A DNA stretch of 64,000 bases from Microbacterium luticocti DSM 19459 (GTDB lineage: Bacteria; Actinomycetota; Actinomycetes; Actinomycetales; Microbacteriaceae), in the NCBI RefSeq assembly GCF_000422405.1, contig NZ_AULS01000001.1, positions 434,001 through 498,000 on the forward strand, written 5' to 3'. The notes below the pieces were generated by a model. That model did not search any database. It was not told where the DNA came from and worked only from the letters and a program-made list of their open reading frames with translations. Positions 1 to 8,269 of this stretch are shown here, piece after piece (the first letter of the stretch is position 1; every line of letters starts with the position of its first letter). Both the position numbers and the translations under genes were made by a program.

Positions 1-497
1 GCCTCGCCCGCGGTTCCTTCGACCTCTTCGTGCCCGCTGTGCCCGATCAGCAGGATCTCGTAGTCATCGCGCGCGAACCGCACCGCCTCACGGTGCACCT
101 TCGTCACCAGCGGGCAGGTCGCGTCGATGGTGTGCAGACCGCGTGACTCGGCGGCATCCCGGACCGCCGGGGCGATCCCGTGCGCGCTGAAGACGACCAG
201 ACCGCCGGGTGGTACGTCGTCGACCTCGTCGACGAACACGGCGCCGCGCTGCTCGAGTGTGGCCACCACGTGCCGGTTGTGCACGATCTGCCGGCGCACG
301 TACACGGGCGCCCCGTGCTGTTCGAGCGCCTTTTCGACCGCGACCACCGCCCGGTCGACGCCCGCGCAGTAGCCGCGCGGAGCCGCCAGCAGCACCCGCT
401 TGTGTCCGGGCACCGGGATATCCTGGAGCGGCTCGCGTCGCACCTGTCGCGGCGTGCGCACGCGAGGCTCGGGCAGACGCACGGCGGGGATGCTCAC
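1..497 (-). CDS. ispH: 4-hydroxy-3-methylbut-2-enyl diphosphate reductase, N-terminal part
   Basis: IspH is the last enzyme of the MEP isoprenoid pathway; it reduces HMBPP to IPP and DMAPP with a [4Fe-4S] cluster in the cytoplasm. The reading frame entering from the left edge gives the N-terminal 165 codons. It contains the family core [20 protein letters not shown], with the first cluster Cys in GYCAGV, then [18 protein letters not shown] and IDATCPLV with the second Cys. The third Cys lies outside the window. The start is GTG, seven bases after a perfect TACAAT hexamer on the same strand, so the mRNA is probably leaderless. It is divergent from xseA. A basic extension of about 30 residues precedes the core. 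Identification is secure. Confidence 0.95.
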   Translation of the reverse strand, partial: MSIPAVRLPEPRVRTPRQVRREPLQDIPVPGHKRVLLAAPRGYCAGVDRAVVAVEKALEQHGAPVYVRRQIVHNRHVVATLEQRGAVFVDEVDDVPPGGLVVFSAHGIAPAVRDAAESRGLHTIDATCPLVTKVHREAVRFARDDYEILLIGHSGHEEVEGTAGE

Positions 498-504
498 CCC
501 ACCG

Positions 505-510
505 ATTGTA
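505..510 (-). promoter_or_regulatory. -10 hexamer TACAAT of ispH
   Basis: TACAAT on the minus strand ends seven bases before the ispH GTG. This spacing puts the transcription start at or next to the start codon. No -35 TTGACA is evident. Confidence 0.6.
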
Positions 511-541
511 CGGTCGCGGCCCGGGCGCGGCCTGTGCCGGC

Positions 542-601
542 GACCGCGACCGCAGCTGCGACCACGACCGCGACCGCGACCGCGACCGCGACCGCGACCG
601 C
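542..601 (+). repeat. GACCGC hexanucleotide tandem repeat
   Basis: Two copies of GACCGC sit at 542-553 and, after an interruption, six perfect copies run from 566 to 601. The array ends 14 bases before the xseA ATG and lies between ispH and xseA. It reads as (Arg-Pro)n in the xseA frame, so a longer xseA start would translate it. Confidence 0.9.
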
Positions 602-615
602 GACGAGAGGATCCC

Positions 616-1911
616 ATGACCACGTTCCGCCCCGAGCCGGTGCCAGGGCAGCCGCCGCCGCCCGATTCCGTGCCCCCGCGCGAATCGACCCCCGACGCGC
701 CGACCTCGGTGTCGCGGCTGAACGCCACCATCCACGGGTTCGTCCAGCGGTGGGGCTCGGTGTGGGTCGAGGGCGAGATCACCTCGTGGAACGTGCGCTC
801 AGGCGCCGTGTTCGGCCGGCTGAAAGACCTCGGCACCGACGCGACGCTGTCGTTCCGGCTCTGGTCGAACGTGCGGCAGCGGCTGACCGACGACCTCGCG
901 GTCGGCGACCACGTGCTGGCCTGCGTCAAGGCCGACTACTACGCCCGTTCCGGCGATTTCACGTTCACGGTCTCGGCGATGCGGCACATGGGGCTGGGCG
1001 ACCAGCTTGAAAAGCTCGAGCGGCTGCGCGCAGCGCTGCGCGCGGAGGGACTGTTCGACCCGGCGCGCAAGAAGCCGTTGCCGTTCCTGCCGCACTGCAT
1101 CGGCCTGATCACCGGCGAGAGATCGGACGCCGAGAAGGACGTGCACCGCAACGCCCAGCTGCGCTGGCCCGCGGTGCGCTTTCGCACCGTGCACGCCGCG
1201 GTGCAGGGCGACCGGTGCGTGCCCGAGACCATCGCGGCACTGAACGTGCTCGACGCCGACCCGGCCGTCGACGTCATCGTCATCGCCCGCGGCGGCGGCG
1301 ACCCGCAGACGCTGCTCGGGTTCAGCGACGAGCGCCTGCTGCGCGCCGTAGCCGCCTGCACCACCCCGGTGGTCAGTGCCATCGGCCACGAGAACGACCA
1401 CCCGTTGCTCGACGACGTCGCCGATCTGCGGGCCTCGACACCCACCGACGCGGCCAAACGGGTGGTGCCCGACGTGGGCGAGCAGCGCGCCCTCGTCGCG
1501 CAGCTGCGCTCGCGGTTGACCGGGCGGCTGACCCAGCGTGTCGGCCACGACATCTCCCAGCTCGAACAGCTGCGTTCCCGCCCGGTGCTGCGCGACCCCG
1601 AGGCGATGCTGCAGCGCCGCGCGCAGGACCTGTTCCTGGTCTGCACACGCGGGCGCGACGTCGTCGACCGGGCGATGGATGCCGCCGCCCGCCGCACCGC
1701 GGAACTGCGGGCGTCGCTGCGGGCCCTCTCGCCCGCCGCCACCCTCGCCCGCGGGTACGCCATCGCCCACCGCGGCGACGGCCTGATCCTGCGCGACGCC
1801 GCCCAGGCACCGGCCGGCAGCACGCTTGCGATCACTCTGCAGCGCGGCTCGATCGCGGCCACCTCGGCCGGTGAGATCGCCGAGTCCGCGACCGACACCG
1901 GCGCGTCCTAA
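616..1911 (+). CDS. xseA: Exodeoxyribonuclease VII large subunit
   Basis: Large subunit of exonuclease VII, which degrades single-stranded DNA in both directions in repair. The 431-residue protein has an N-terminal OB-fold (about residues 25-125, including [20 protein letters not shown] and the GRLKD segment), then the catalytic domain with [29 protein letters not shown] and [20 protein letters not shown], and a C-terminal helical region ending in ATLARGYAI. The ATG at 616 follows a GAGAGG site. The frame is open upstream through the GACCGC repeat to position 400, but that extension would be Arg-Pro low complexity and is not typical of the family. xseB follows nine bases later. Confidence 0.96.
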   Translation: MTTFRPEPVPGQPPPPDSVPPRESTPDAPTSVSRLNATIHGFVQRWGSVWVEGEITSWNVRSGAVFGRLKDLGTDATLSFRLWSNVRQRLTDDLAVGDHVLACVKADYYARSGDFTFTVSAMRHMGLGDQLEKLERLRAALRAEGLFDPARKKPLPFLPHCIGLITGERSDAEKDVHRNAQLRWPAVRFRTVHAAVQGDRCVPETIAALNVLDADPAVDVIVIARGGGDPQTLLGFSDERLLRAVAACTTPVVSAIGHENDHPLLDDVADLRASTPTDAAKRVVPDVGEQRALVAQLRSRLTGRLTQRVGHDISQLEQLRSRPVLRDPEAMLQRRAQDLFLVCTRGRDVVDRAMDAAARRTAELRASLRALSPAATLARGYAIAHRGDGLILRDAAQAPAGSTLAITLQRGSIAATSAGEIAESATDTGAS

Positions 1912-1914
1912 GCT
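1909..1914 (+). promoter_or_regulatory. -10 hexamer TAAGCT of xseB, made from the xseA stop codon
   Basis: The TAA stop codon of xseA is the first half of TAAGCT. Six bases then separate this hexamer from the xseB ATG, the same geometry as the other probable leaderless promoters in the window. GGAAG in the spacer could instead act as a ribosome site for operon translation. Confidence 0.4.
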
Positions 1915-1920
1915 GGAAGC

Positions 1921-2145
1921 ATGAGCGAACCCCACCAGGCGCCCGCCGACGTCGCGCAGTTGACGTTCGAGCAGGCCCGGGACGAGCTCGTGCGCGTGGT
2001 CGCCGAGCTCGAACAGGGCGCCCCCACCCTGGAAGAGTCGCTCGCGCTCTGGGAACGCGGCGAGGCACTGGCCACCCGTTGCGAGCAGTGGCTGCGTGGC
2101 GCCAAAGAGCGCCTGGACGCCGCCCGCGCGGAGACGGAGTCCTGA
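1921..2145 (+). CDS. xseB: Exodeoxyribonuclease VII small subunit
   Basis: Small helical subunit that binds the C-terminal helices of XseA in the exonuclease VII complex. The 74-residue length is normal for the family. The diagnostic motif is present: [20 protein letters not shown] followed by [15 protein letters not shown]. The gene follows xseA after nine bases, and its TGA overlaps the ATG of the downstream DUF4245 gene by one base, so the three are probably translated as one unit. A TAAGCT hexamer six bases before the ATG could add an internal leaderless promoter. Confidence 0.96.
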   Translation: MSEPHQAPADVAQLTFEQARDELVRVVAELEQGAPTLEESLALWERGEALATRCEQWLRGAKERLDAARAETES

Positions 2146-2786
2146 TGGCCGCGACCGGGCGCATCGTCGCCGAGCTCGGCCGGCCCGAGACACCGGACGA
2201 GACCGCGGCACGCAAGGCCGAGTCGTCGCGCATCTACCGGTCCAGCCAGACCACGCGCAACCTGATCGCGGCACTGCTGGCCACCCTCGCCGTGGTCGCC
2301 GTCATCGTGCTCACCGGCCCGCGCGGCACGATGGACACCACCGCGGCGATCGACGTGTCCGCGGTCGCGCACGACGCGGCATCCGCATACGGCCGCACCG
2401 TCGTCGTGCCGCACGTGCCCGCCGACTGGCGGGTCAACTCGGCGGGGATCACCGGCGATCAGCAGCCGACCTTCACCGTCGTGTACGCGACCGGCGCCGA
2501 CAGCGGGTTCCTGCGCGTCGCGCAGGGCTTCGACGCCGACGCCGCCTGGGACGCCCGGCTGCTGCGCGGCGCGGGCGCCGACGGCACGGTGACCATCGAC
2601 GGCATCGACTGGACCCGCTACGCCATCGCCGACCCCGACCGGAACGGCAACATCACCTACGCGATCGGCACCGACGCCGGCCCCGACCGCATCCTCGTCT
2701 ACGGCGCGACCGACGCGAAGACCGCGGCCACCGCCGCGGCAGGGCTCGCCGACCAGATCCGCACCCTGAGAAAGGAACATCGATGA
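2145..2786 (+). CDS. DUF4245 single-pass membrane protein
   Basis: A 213-residue protein with a cytoplasmic N-terminus, one membrane helix at about residues 41-60 (LIAALLATLAVVAVIVL) and an extracytoplasmic domain. The layout and the position next to xseB match the actinobacterial DUF4245 family, whose function is unknown. The SSRIYRSSQTTRN segment before the helix and PADWRVNSA in the outer domain fit that family. It is coupled at both ends: its ATG overlaps the xseB stop, and its own stop overlaps the carbonic anhydrase ATG. Start choice is firm because of the overlap. Confidence 0.85.
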   Translation: MAATGRIVAELGRPETPDETAARKAESSRIYRSSQTTRNLIAALLATLAVVAVIVLTGPRGTMDTTAAIDVSAVAHDAASAYGRTVVVPHVPADWRVNSAGITGDQQPTFTVVYATGADSGFLRVAQGFDADAAWDARLLRGAGADGTVTIDGIDWTRYAIADPDRNGNITYAIGTDAGPDRILVYGATDAKTAATAAAGLADQIRTLRKEHR

Positions 2787-3439
2787 CGTCGGAGCGCATC
2801 CGTCTGAGCCCGCAGCAAGCCTGGGACCGTCTCGCGGCGGGCAACGCCCGCTTCGTGGAGGGGACGCTGCTGCATCCGCGCCAGAGCGCCGACCGACGTC
2901 GTGAGCTCACCGACGGCCAGCACCCGCACGCGGTGGTGTTCGGCTGCTCCGATTCCCGCCCCGCCTCCGAGATCGTCTTCGACGAGGGCCTGGGCGACAT
3001 GTTCGTGGTGCGCAACGCCGGCCAGGTGGTGTCGCCGTCGATGGTGGGCAGCATCGAGTTCGCGGTCGCGATCCTCGACGTGCCGCTGCTGGTCGTGCTC
3101 GGCCACGAGGCCTGCGGTGCGGTGCGCGCCGCCATCGACAGCACCCGCCCCGACGCCCCCGAACTGCCGCCGCACGTCTGGCGCCTGATCGCCCCGGTGG
3201 TGCCCACCGTGCACCGGGTGGCCCGCACCGCCGGCACCGACCCGGCGCAGGCGGATGCCGCAGCCGTCGGCCGCGAGCACCTGTGCGAGACGGTGGCCGA
3301 GCTGCTCGAGGCCTCGCCGCTGGTGGCCGAGGCGGTCACCGCCGGCCGGTTGGGCATCGTCGGGGGCATCTACCAGCTCGGCGAGGGCACCGTGGTGCCG
3401 CATGTGACCGAAGGACCCGTGACGATCGCCGGTGTCTGA
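2783..3439 (+). CDS. Beta-class carbonic anhydrase
   Basis: Interconverts CO2 and bicarbonate in the cytoplasm. The 218-residue protein has the beta-class zinc site: Cys55 in FGCSDSRPASE with the Asp57-Arg59 dyad, and His108 and Cys111 in LGHEACGAV. NARFVEG near the N-terminus and GRLGIVGGIYQL near the C-terminus are also typical. The ATG overlaps the upstream stop (ATGA) and is preceded by AAAGGAA, so it belongs to the xse-DUF4245 operon. Placement before fumC and the presence of ppc in the window suggest a role in supplying bicarbonate for anaplerosis, which is inference. Confidence 0.94.
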   Translation: MTSERIRLSPQQAWDRLAAGNARFVEGTLLHPRQSADRRRELTDGQHPHAVVFGCSDSRPASEIVFDEGLGDMFVVRNAGQVVSPSMVGSIEFAVAILDVPLLVVLGHEACGAVRAAIDSTRPDAPELPPHVWRLIAPVVPTVHRVARTAGTDPAQADAAAVGREHLCETVAELLEASPLVAEAVTAGRLGIVGGIYQLGEGTVVPHVTEGPVTIAGV

Positions 3440-3478
3440 CCGGACGACCGACGCACACGATCGAGGAGGAACGACACA

Positions 3479-4873
3479 GTGAGCGAGACCGAATACCGCA
3501 TCGAGCACGACACCATGGGCGAGGTGCGGGTCCCCGCATCCGCACTGTACGGTGCCCAGACGCAGCGTGCGGTGGAGAACTTCCCGATCTCGGGCACGGG
3601 CCTGGAGTCCACCCAGATCGCCGCGCTCGCCCGCATCAAGAAGGCCGCGGCGCTGGCCAACAAGCACCTCGGTGTGCTCGACGCAGGCATCGCCGACGCG
3701 ATCGCCGCCGCCGCCGACGAGGTCATCTCGGGCGCACACGACGACCAGTTCCCGGTCGACACCTACCAGACCGGCTCGGGCACCAGTTCGAACATGAACA
3801 TGAACGAGGTGCTCGCCACCCTCGCCACCCGCCGCCTCGGCGCGCCGGTGCACCCGAACGACCACGTCAACGCGTCGCAGTCGTCGAACGACGTGTTCCC
3901 CACCTCGGTGCACATCGCCGTCACCCAGGCGCTGATCGACGACCTCATCCCGGCGCTGGACCACCTGGCGGTCGCGCTCGAGGCCAAGGCCGAGCTGTGG
4001 AAGGATGCCGTCAAGTCCGGCCGCACGCACCTGATGGACGCGACCCCGGTCACGCTCGGGCAGGAGTTCGGCGGGTACGCCCGCCAGATCCGGCTGGGCA
4101 TCGAGCGGGTGCGTGCCGCACTCCCCCGCGTCGCCGAGGTGCCGCTGGGCGGTACCGCCGTGGGCACCGGCATCAACACCCCGCTCGGGTTCCCGCAGAA
4201 GGTGATCGAGCTGCTGGCGGCCGAGACCGAACTGCCGATCACCGAGGCCAAGGACCACTTCGAGGCGCAGGCGAACCGCGACGGCCTGGTCGAGGCATCC
4301 GGCGCCCTGCGCACCATCGCCGTCTCGCTGACCAAGATCAACAACGACCTGCGCTGGATGGGCTCGGGCCCGAACACGGGCCTCGGCGAACTGCACATCC
4401 CCGACCTGCAGCCCGGATCGTCGATCATGCCCGGCAAGGTCAACCCGGTGATCCCCGAGGCCACCCTCATGGTATGCGCGCGGGTGATCGGCAACGACGC
4501 CACCGTCGCCTGGGCGGGCGCGTCGGGCGCGTTCGAGCTGAACGTCGCCATCCCGGTCATGGGCACCGCGCTGCTGGAGTCGATCCGGCTGCTGTCGAAC
4601 GCCATGCGGGTGCTCGCCGACAAGACCGTCACCGGCCTTGAGGCCAACCTCGAGCGCGCGAGGGCGTACGCCGGCATGTCGCCGTCGATCGTCACTCCGC
4701 TGAACAAGGTCATCGGCTACGAGGCTGCGGCCAAGATCGCCAAGCACGCCGTCGCCAAGGGCATCACCGTGCGCGAGGCGGTCATCGACCTCGGCTACGT
4801 GCAGCGCGGCGAGATCACCGAAGCCCAGCTCGACGACAAGCTCGACCTGCTGTCGATGACGCACGCCGGGTGA
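3479..4873 (+). CDS. fumC: Class II fumarate hydratase
   Basis: Hydrates fumarate to L-malate in the TCA cycle as an iron-independent homotetramer. The 464-residue length is standard. Visible motifs are the N-terminal [33 protein letters not shown], the [18 protein letters not shown] segment, TGINTP, and the fumarase signature [15 protein letters not shown]. The GTG start is supported by AGGAGGA at 3464-3470. The gene begins 39 bases after the carbonic anhydrase and may share its transcript. Confidence 0.97.
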   Translation: MSETEYRIEHDTMGEVRVPASALYGAQTQRAVENFPISGTGLESTQIAALARIKKAAALANKHLGVLDAGIADAIAAAADEVISGAHDDQFPVDTYQTGSGTSSNMNMNEVLATLATRRLGAPVHPNDHVNASQSSNDVFPTSVHIAVTQALIDDLIPALDHLAVALEAKAELWKDAVKSGRTHLMDATPVTLGQEFGGYARQIRLGIERVRAALPRVAEVPLGGTAVGTGINTPLGFPQKVIELLAAETELPITEAKDHFEAQANRDGLVEASGALRTIAVSLTKINNDLRWMGSGPNTGLGELHIPDLQPGSSIMPGKVNPVIPEATLMVCARVIGNDATVAWAGASGAFELNVAIPVMGTALLESIRLLSNAMRVLADKTVTGLEANLERARAYAGMSPSIVTPLNKVIGYEAAAKIAKHAVAKGITVREAVIDLGYVQRGEITEAQLDDKLDLLSMTHAG

Positions 4874-4902
4874 GAGCGGCCGGCGGCGGGGCGCGCACGG
4901 GC

Positions 4903-4908
4903 GATAAT
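4903..4908 (+). promoter_or_regulatory. -10 hexamer GATAAT of the sensor kinase gene
   Basis: GATAAT ends six bases before the GTG at 4915. The identical hexamer with identical spacing precedes the MarR gene at 59334, which supports GTG 4915 as a leaderless start. Confidence 0.6.
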
Positions 4909-4914
4909 GGCACC

Positions 4915-6444
4915 GTGCACCGCACGCACCGGCCGATCTCCGCACGCACCCGCATCCTGGGCGCGATCCTGGCCGTGGCCTGCGTCGGTCTGTCGGTCGT
5001 GGGCGGGGTGACGTTCGTGGTGCAGCGGGAGCGGGTGCTCTCCGGCATCGACGAGCGACTGCGCGCGCAGGTCGACGTGCTGCGCACCGTCGCCGGCGAC
5101 GACGACCCGGCCGAGGTGACCGGCGCGGGCACGGCGACCACCACCGCGACCGAGGACCTCGACATCGACGACTACTCCTCGGTGGACGATTACCTGCACG
5201 CCGCCGTGGCACGCCTGGTGCCGGCGCAGAACGAGGCATCCGTCGCCGTCGTCGACGGCACCCCGCGGTACCGTCCCGAGACGCTCAGCGGCTTCGACAT
5301 CTCGGGCGACACCGCCCTGATCGACCGGGCGGTGGCCGAGGCCGAGCAGCACGGCAAGGCGGTGCGCGGCACCGCCGTCACCCCCACCGGTTCGCTGCGC
5401 TACATCGCCGTGCCGGTGAGCATGCCCGGTGACCCCGACACCGGCGTGTACATCCGTGCGGTCGACCTCGACGAGGAGCTGCGCCCGGTGACCGCCTCGG
5501 CCACCACCTACGCGATCGCCGCGCTGATCACGCTCGCCGCGATCGGCGGAGTGGGCTGGTTCGTGGCCGGGCGGCTGCTCTCGCCGATCCGGCACCTGCG
5601 CGACACCGCCGACGCGATCACCATCGACGACCTGGGCGCCCGCATCCCCACGCAGGGCAACGACGACATCTCGGACCTCACCCGCACCGTCAACTCCATG
5701 CTCGACCGGCTCGAGGGCTCGGTCGACGTGCAGCGTCAGCTGCTGGACGACGTGCGGCACGAGCTGAAGACGCCCATCACGATCGTGCGCGGGCATCTCG
5801 AGCTGATGGATGCCGCAGACCCCGCCGACGTCGCCAACATCCGGTCGCTGGGCATCGCCGAGCTCGACCGGATGACCCGGCTGGTCGAAGACATCGACCT
5901 GCTGGCGACGGTCGAGGGCGGCGAACAGTTCGCCATGCGCGAGGTCGACATCGCCTCGCTCAGCCGCCGTGTGGGTGAGCTGGTCGCGGTGATCCCCGGG
6001 CACGACTGGCGCCTGGCCGACGTGGCATCCGTCACCGTGCACGCCGACCCCGACCGGCTGCTGCAGGCATGGCTGCAGCTGGCCGACAACGCCGCCAAGT
6101 ACACCCCCACCGGCAGCCCGGTCGAGGTGGGCAGCACGGTGGACGGCGCCGAGGTGCGGCTGTGGGTGCGCGACCACGGCACGGGCATCGCGCCGGCGGC
6201 CCGGCACCGCATCTTCCGCCGGTTCGACCGGGCCGGCGGCAAACGCAGCGTCGGCGGGTCGGGCCTGGGCCTGGCGATCGTCGACGCGATCGTGCGCGCG
6301 CACGGCGGCTCGTGCGATGTGACCGACACCCCGGGCGGCGGGGCCACCTTCACCATCCGGGTGCCGTTGCGCCCGGGTGCGGCGCGGCTGCCGCAGCCGG
6401 TGCGCGCCGGCGACGTCGTGCTCCAACGGGAGGCAGCAGAATGA
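4915..6444 (+). CDS. Two-component sensor histidine kinase, membrane bound
   Basis: A 509-residue OmpR-partner type kinase. The first membrane helix is at about residues 13-35, an extracytoplasmic sensor region of about 150 residues follows, then a second helix (YAIAALITLAAIGGVGWFVA), a HAMP segment, the HisKA helix with His282 in DDVRHELKTPITIVRG, and an ATPase domain with the N box DNAAKYT, HGTGIA and GGSGLGLAIV. The signal sensed is unknown. The frame is open back to a GTG at 4870 that overlaps the fumC stop, but GTG 4915 gives the usual short N-terminus and follows GATAAT at leaderless spacing. Its stop overlaps the response regulator ATG. Confidence 0.93.
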   Translation: MHRTHRPISARTRILGAILAVACVGLSVVGGVTFVVQRERVLSGIDERLRAQVDVLRTVAGDDDPAEVTGAGTATTTATEDLDIDDYSSVDDYLHAAVARLVPAQNEASVAVVDGTPRYRPETLSGFDISGDTALIDRAVAEAEQHGKAVRGTAVTPTGSLRYIAVPVSMPGDPDTGVYIRAVDLDEELRPVTASATTYAIAALITLAAIGGVGWFVAGRLLSPIRHLRDTADAITIDDLGARIPTQGNDDISDLTRTVNSMLDRLEGSVDVQRQLLDDVRHELKTPITIVRGHLELMDAADPADVANIRSLGIAELDRMTRLVEDIDLLATVEGGEQFAMREVDIASLSRRVGELVAVIPGHDWRLADVASVTVHADPDRLLQAWLQLADNAAKYTPTGSPVEVGSTVDGAEVRLWVRDHGTGIAPAARHRIFRRFDRAGGKRSVGGSGLGLAIVDAIVRAHGGSCDVTDTPGGGATFTIRVPLRPGAARLPQPVRAGDVVLQREAAE

Positions 6445-7097
6445 CACGGATCCTCATCGCCGAAGACGAACCGCACATCTCGGCATTCGTGCGCCGCGGC
6501 CTGGAGTCCGCCGGCTACGACACGGTCATCGTCGAGGAGGGCGACAAGGCCCTCGAGGTGGCGCGCTCGGGTGAGGTGGACCTGCTGCTGCTGGACATCG
6601 GGCTGCCCGTGATGGACGGTTTCGAGGTGCTGCGCGCCCTGCGTGAAGCCGGTTCGCCGCTGCCGGTGATCATGCTCACCGCCCGCACCAGCACGCAAGA
6701 CACCGTCGAGGGCCTGGAGGCGGGCGCCAACGACTACGTGCCCAAACCGTTCACGCTCGAGGAGCTGCTGGCCAGGGTGCGCTCACGGCTGCGCGAGGCG
6801 GCGCCCCGCAAGAACTACATCCTCGGCCGCGACGACGTCGTGCTCGACCTGCTCGCCCGGCGGGCGACCGTCGGCGGTGCCGAGGTGGAGCTGTCGGCGC
6901 GGGAGTTCTCGCTGGCCGAGCAGTTCCTGCGGCATCCGGGCGAGGTGCTCACCCGAGAGTGGCTGCTCAGCGAGGTGTGGGGGCTGAACTTCGACCCCGG
7001 CTCGAACGTCGTCGACGTCTACGTGCGTTACCTGCGCGGCAAGCTGGGCCACGACCGCATCACCACCGTGCGCGGGGCCGGCTACCGCTGGGACTGA
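6441..7097 (+). CDS. OmpR/PhoB-family response regulator
   Basis: A 218-residue transcription factor: receiver domain at 1-115 with the acidic pair in AEDEP, phosphoacceptor Asp52 in LLLLDIGLPVMDG, the switch Thr in MLTARTS and Lys in DYVPKPF, then a winged-helix DNA-binding domain with ELSAREFSLAEQFLRHPGEV and VDVYVRYLRGKLG. The ATG overlaps the kinase stop (ATGA), so the pair is cotranscribed and translationally coupled. Order is kinase then regulator. Its targets cannot be told from the sequence. Confidence 0.94.
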   Translation: MTRILIAEDEPHISAFVRRGLESAGYDTVIVEEGDKALEVARSGEVDLLLLDIGLPVMDGFEVLRALREAGSPLPVIMLTARTSTQDTVEGLEAGANDYVPKPFTLEELLARVRSRLREAAPRKNYILGRDDVVLDLLARRATVGGAEVELSAREFSLAEQFLRHPGEVLTREWLLSEVWGLNFDPGSNVVDVYVRYLRGKLGHDRITTVRGAGYRWD

Positions 7098-7128
7098 CCC
7101 GGCGGCCGCTGTGCGGCACACCGCAGAG

Positions 7129-7158
7129 GACCCCCGGCGCTGGGGGACGCCGGGGGTC
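7129..7158 (+). terminator. Intrinsic hairpin after the response regulator
   Basis: A perfect 11-bp stem (GACCCCCGGCG with CGCCGGGGGTC) and an 8-base loop lies 31 bases after the stop. No T-run follows, as is common in high-GC actinobacteria. It also faces the 3' end of the convergent His-rich gene and may serve both. Confidence 0.75.
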
Positions 7159-7190
7159 AGGAGGCGGGCGGGCTCAGATGCCGACCCGTG

Positions 7191-8174
7191 TCAATCGCCG
7201 CTGTCTGGGGAACGGTGCGATTGCTCTCTCTGCGATCCGGAACAGGCACGGGGAGAGCCCGTCCCGGATTCTTTCTCCGCCGCGCGGGCGGACGTTGTGG
7301 GGGTGCGGTGCAGCCGCGACCCGGGATGCCACGCATCCGAGCCGTGTCGCCGGGCCGGGGCACCGGCGCGGTGACCCGCGGCGGTGGCGCGTGCGGGCAC
7401 AGCGGCGGTGCGCGACGGGCCGTCGGTCGTGCGCGACGAGCCGTCGGCCGCGAGTGACGAGGAGTCGGCCCCGCGCGTGGGCGCAGCGGCCGTGCGCGAC
7501 GGCGCCCCGGCCGTGAGCGCGGGCGCGGCGGCAATGCGCAATGGCGCCTCGTCTGTGAGCGCGGGCACGGCCGCGAGCGAGGGCGCGGCGGCCGGATGCG
7601 AGGGCGCAGCAGCCGGACGCGAGGGTGCAGCGGTTTCATGCGACGCAGTGTCGGCCTGACGTGAGGGGGCAGCGGCCGGACGCGAGGGTGCAGTGGCGTC
7701 ATGCGGCGCGGTGTCGGCCGGACCCGAGGGCGCGGCCGAGTGCGGGTGCACCGGGTGGGGGTGGCTCGAGTGCGGGTGCGCCGACTGCGGGTGCGCCGGG
7801 TGCGCGTGCGTCGAGTGCGGGTGCTCCGTGCGCGGGTGGGTCGGGTGCGCGTGGCTCGAGTGCGGCGCGGCGGCGTGCGCGGCAGGACCGGTCTCGGCCC
7901 GTGGTGCGGTGGAGCGTGCCCCGACCACAGGGGCGATGCCGATCTGGCGCGGCTCGGGCGCGTGCACGGTCTGCGGGCCGTCGGTGGTGGTCGCTGCCGG
8001 GGTGCGAACGGCTTCGGCGGGGTGGCCGGGCACCACCACAGCGGAGTCGGCCACGGGCACGCCGGGGTGGTCGGCGAGCGCGGCCACCGAACTCAGCGCC
8101 AGCACGGACGCGACCGCAAACGAGGCCGCCACGGCGGTGCCGCCGCCGACCAGCAGCGCGACGCGTGCGTCCAT
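7191..8174 (-). CDS. Anchored or secreted His-rich, Ala/Ser/Pro-rich low-complexity protein
   Basis: Function not recognised. The 327-residue frame starts with a short basic N-terminus and one hydrophobic helix (about residues 5-34, LLVGGGTAVAASFAVASVLA), so it is exported or membrane anchored. Residues about 100-147 hold 16 histidines in 46 residues as HPH, HAH and HPHS units. From about 150 to 270 the protein is built of irregular AAPSRPAA-like blocks, and the last 55 residues are Arg/Ser-rich. The start is ATG with AGAGGA upstream. The His-rich part is plausibly metal binding, which is inference. The C-terminal third is less certain to be conserved coding than the N-terminal part. Confidence 0.65.
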   Translation of the reverse strand: MDARVALLVGGGTAVAASFAVASVLALSSVAALADHPGVPVADSAVVVPGHPAEAVRTPAATTTDGPQTVHAPEPRQIGIAPVVGARSTAPRAETGPAAHAAAPHSSHAHPTHPRTEHPHSTHAHPAHPQSAHPHSSHPHPVHPHSAAPSGPADTAPHDATAPSRPAAAPSRQADTASHETAAPSRPAAAPSHPAAAPSLAAVPALTDEAPLRIAAAPALTAGAPSRTAAAPTRGADSSSLAADGSSRTTDGPSRTAAVPARATAAGHRAGAPARRHGSDAWHPGSRLHRTPTTSARAAEKESGTGSPRACSGSQREQSHRSPDSGD

Positions 8175-8269
8175 GATGTCCTCTCCGCAATGTCCGGGTG
8201 CCCCATCTATGGTGCCCCCTCGACACCGCCGAGATCACATCGAGGCGGTGAGAGATTCCTCATGCCCTC

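Noticed and set aside
88..735. Minus-strand frame with a long Arg-Ser run
   Set aside because: The Arg-Ser run is a translation of the GACCGC repeat, and the frame lies across ispH and xseA.
799..2274. Long minus-strand frame of 491 codons opposite xseA and xseB
   Set aside because: It is a GC-rich antisense shadow; xseA and xseB are secure by motif on the other strand.
2699..5239. Minus-strand frame of 846 codons
   Set aside because: It covers carbonic anhydrase, fumC and part of the kinase, and its product is His/Arg/Asp-rich with no fold.
7400..7870. Possible CRISPR or minisatellite in the repeat-like DNA
   Set aside because: There are no regular repeats with unique spacers; periodicity is irregular and follows His-Pro and Ala-Ser-Pro codons.
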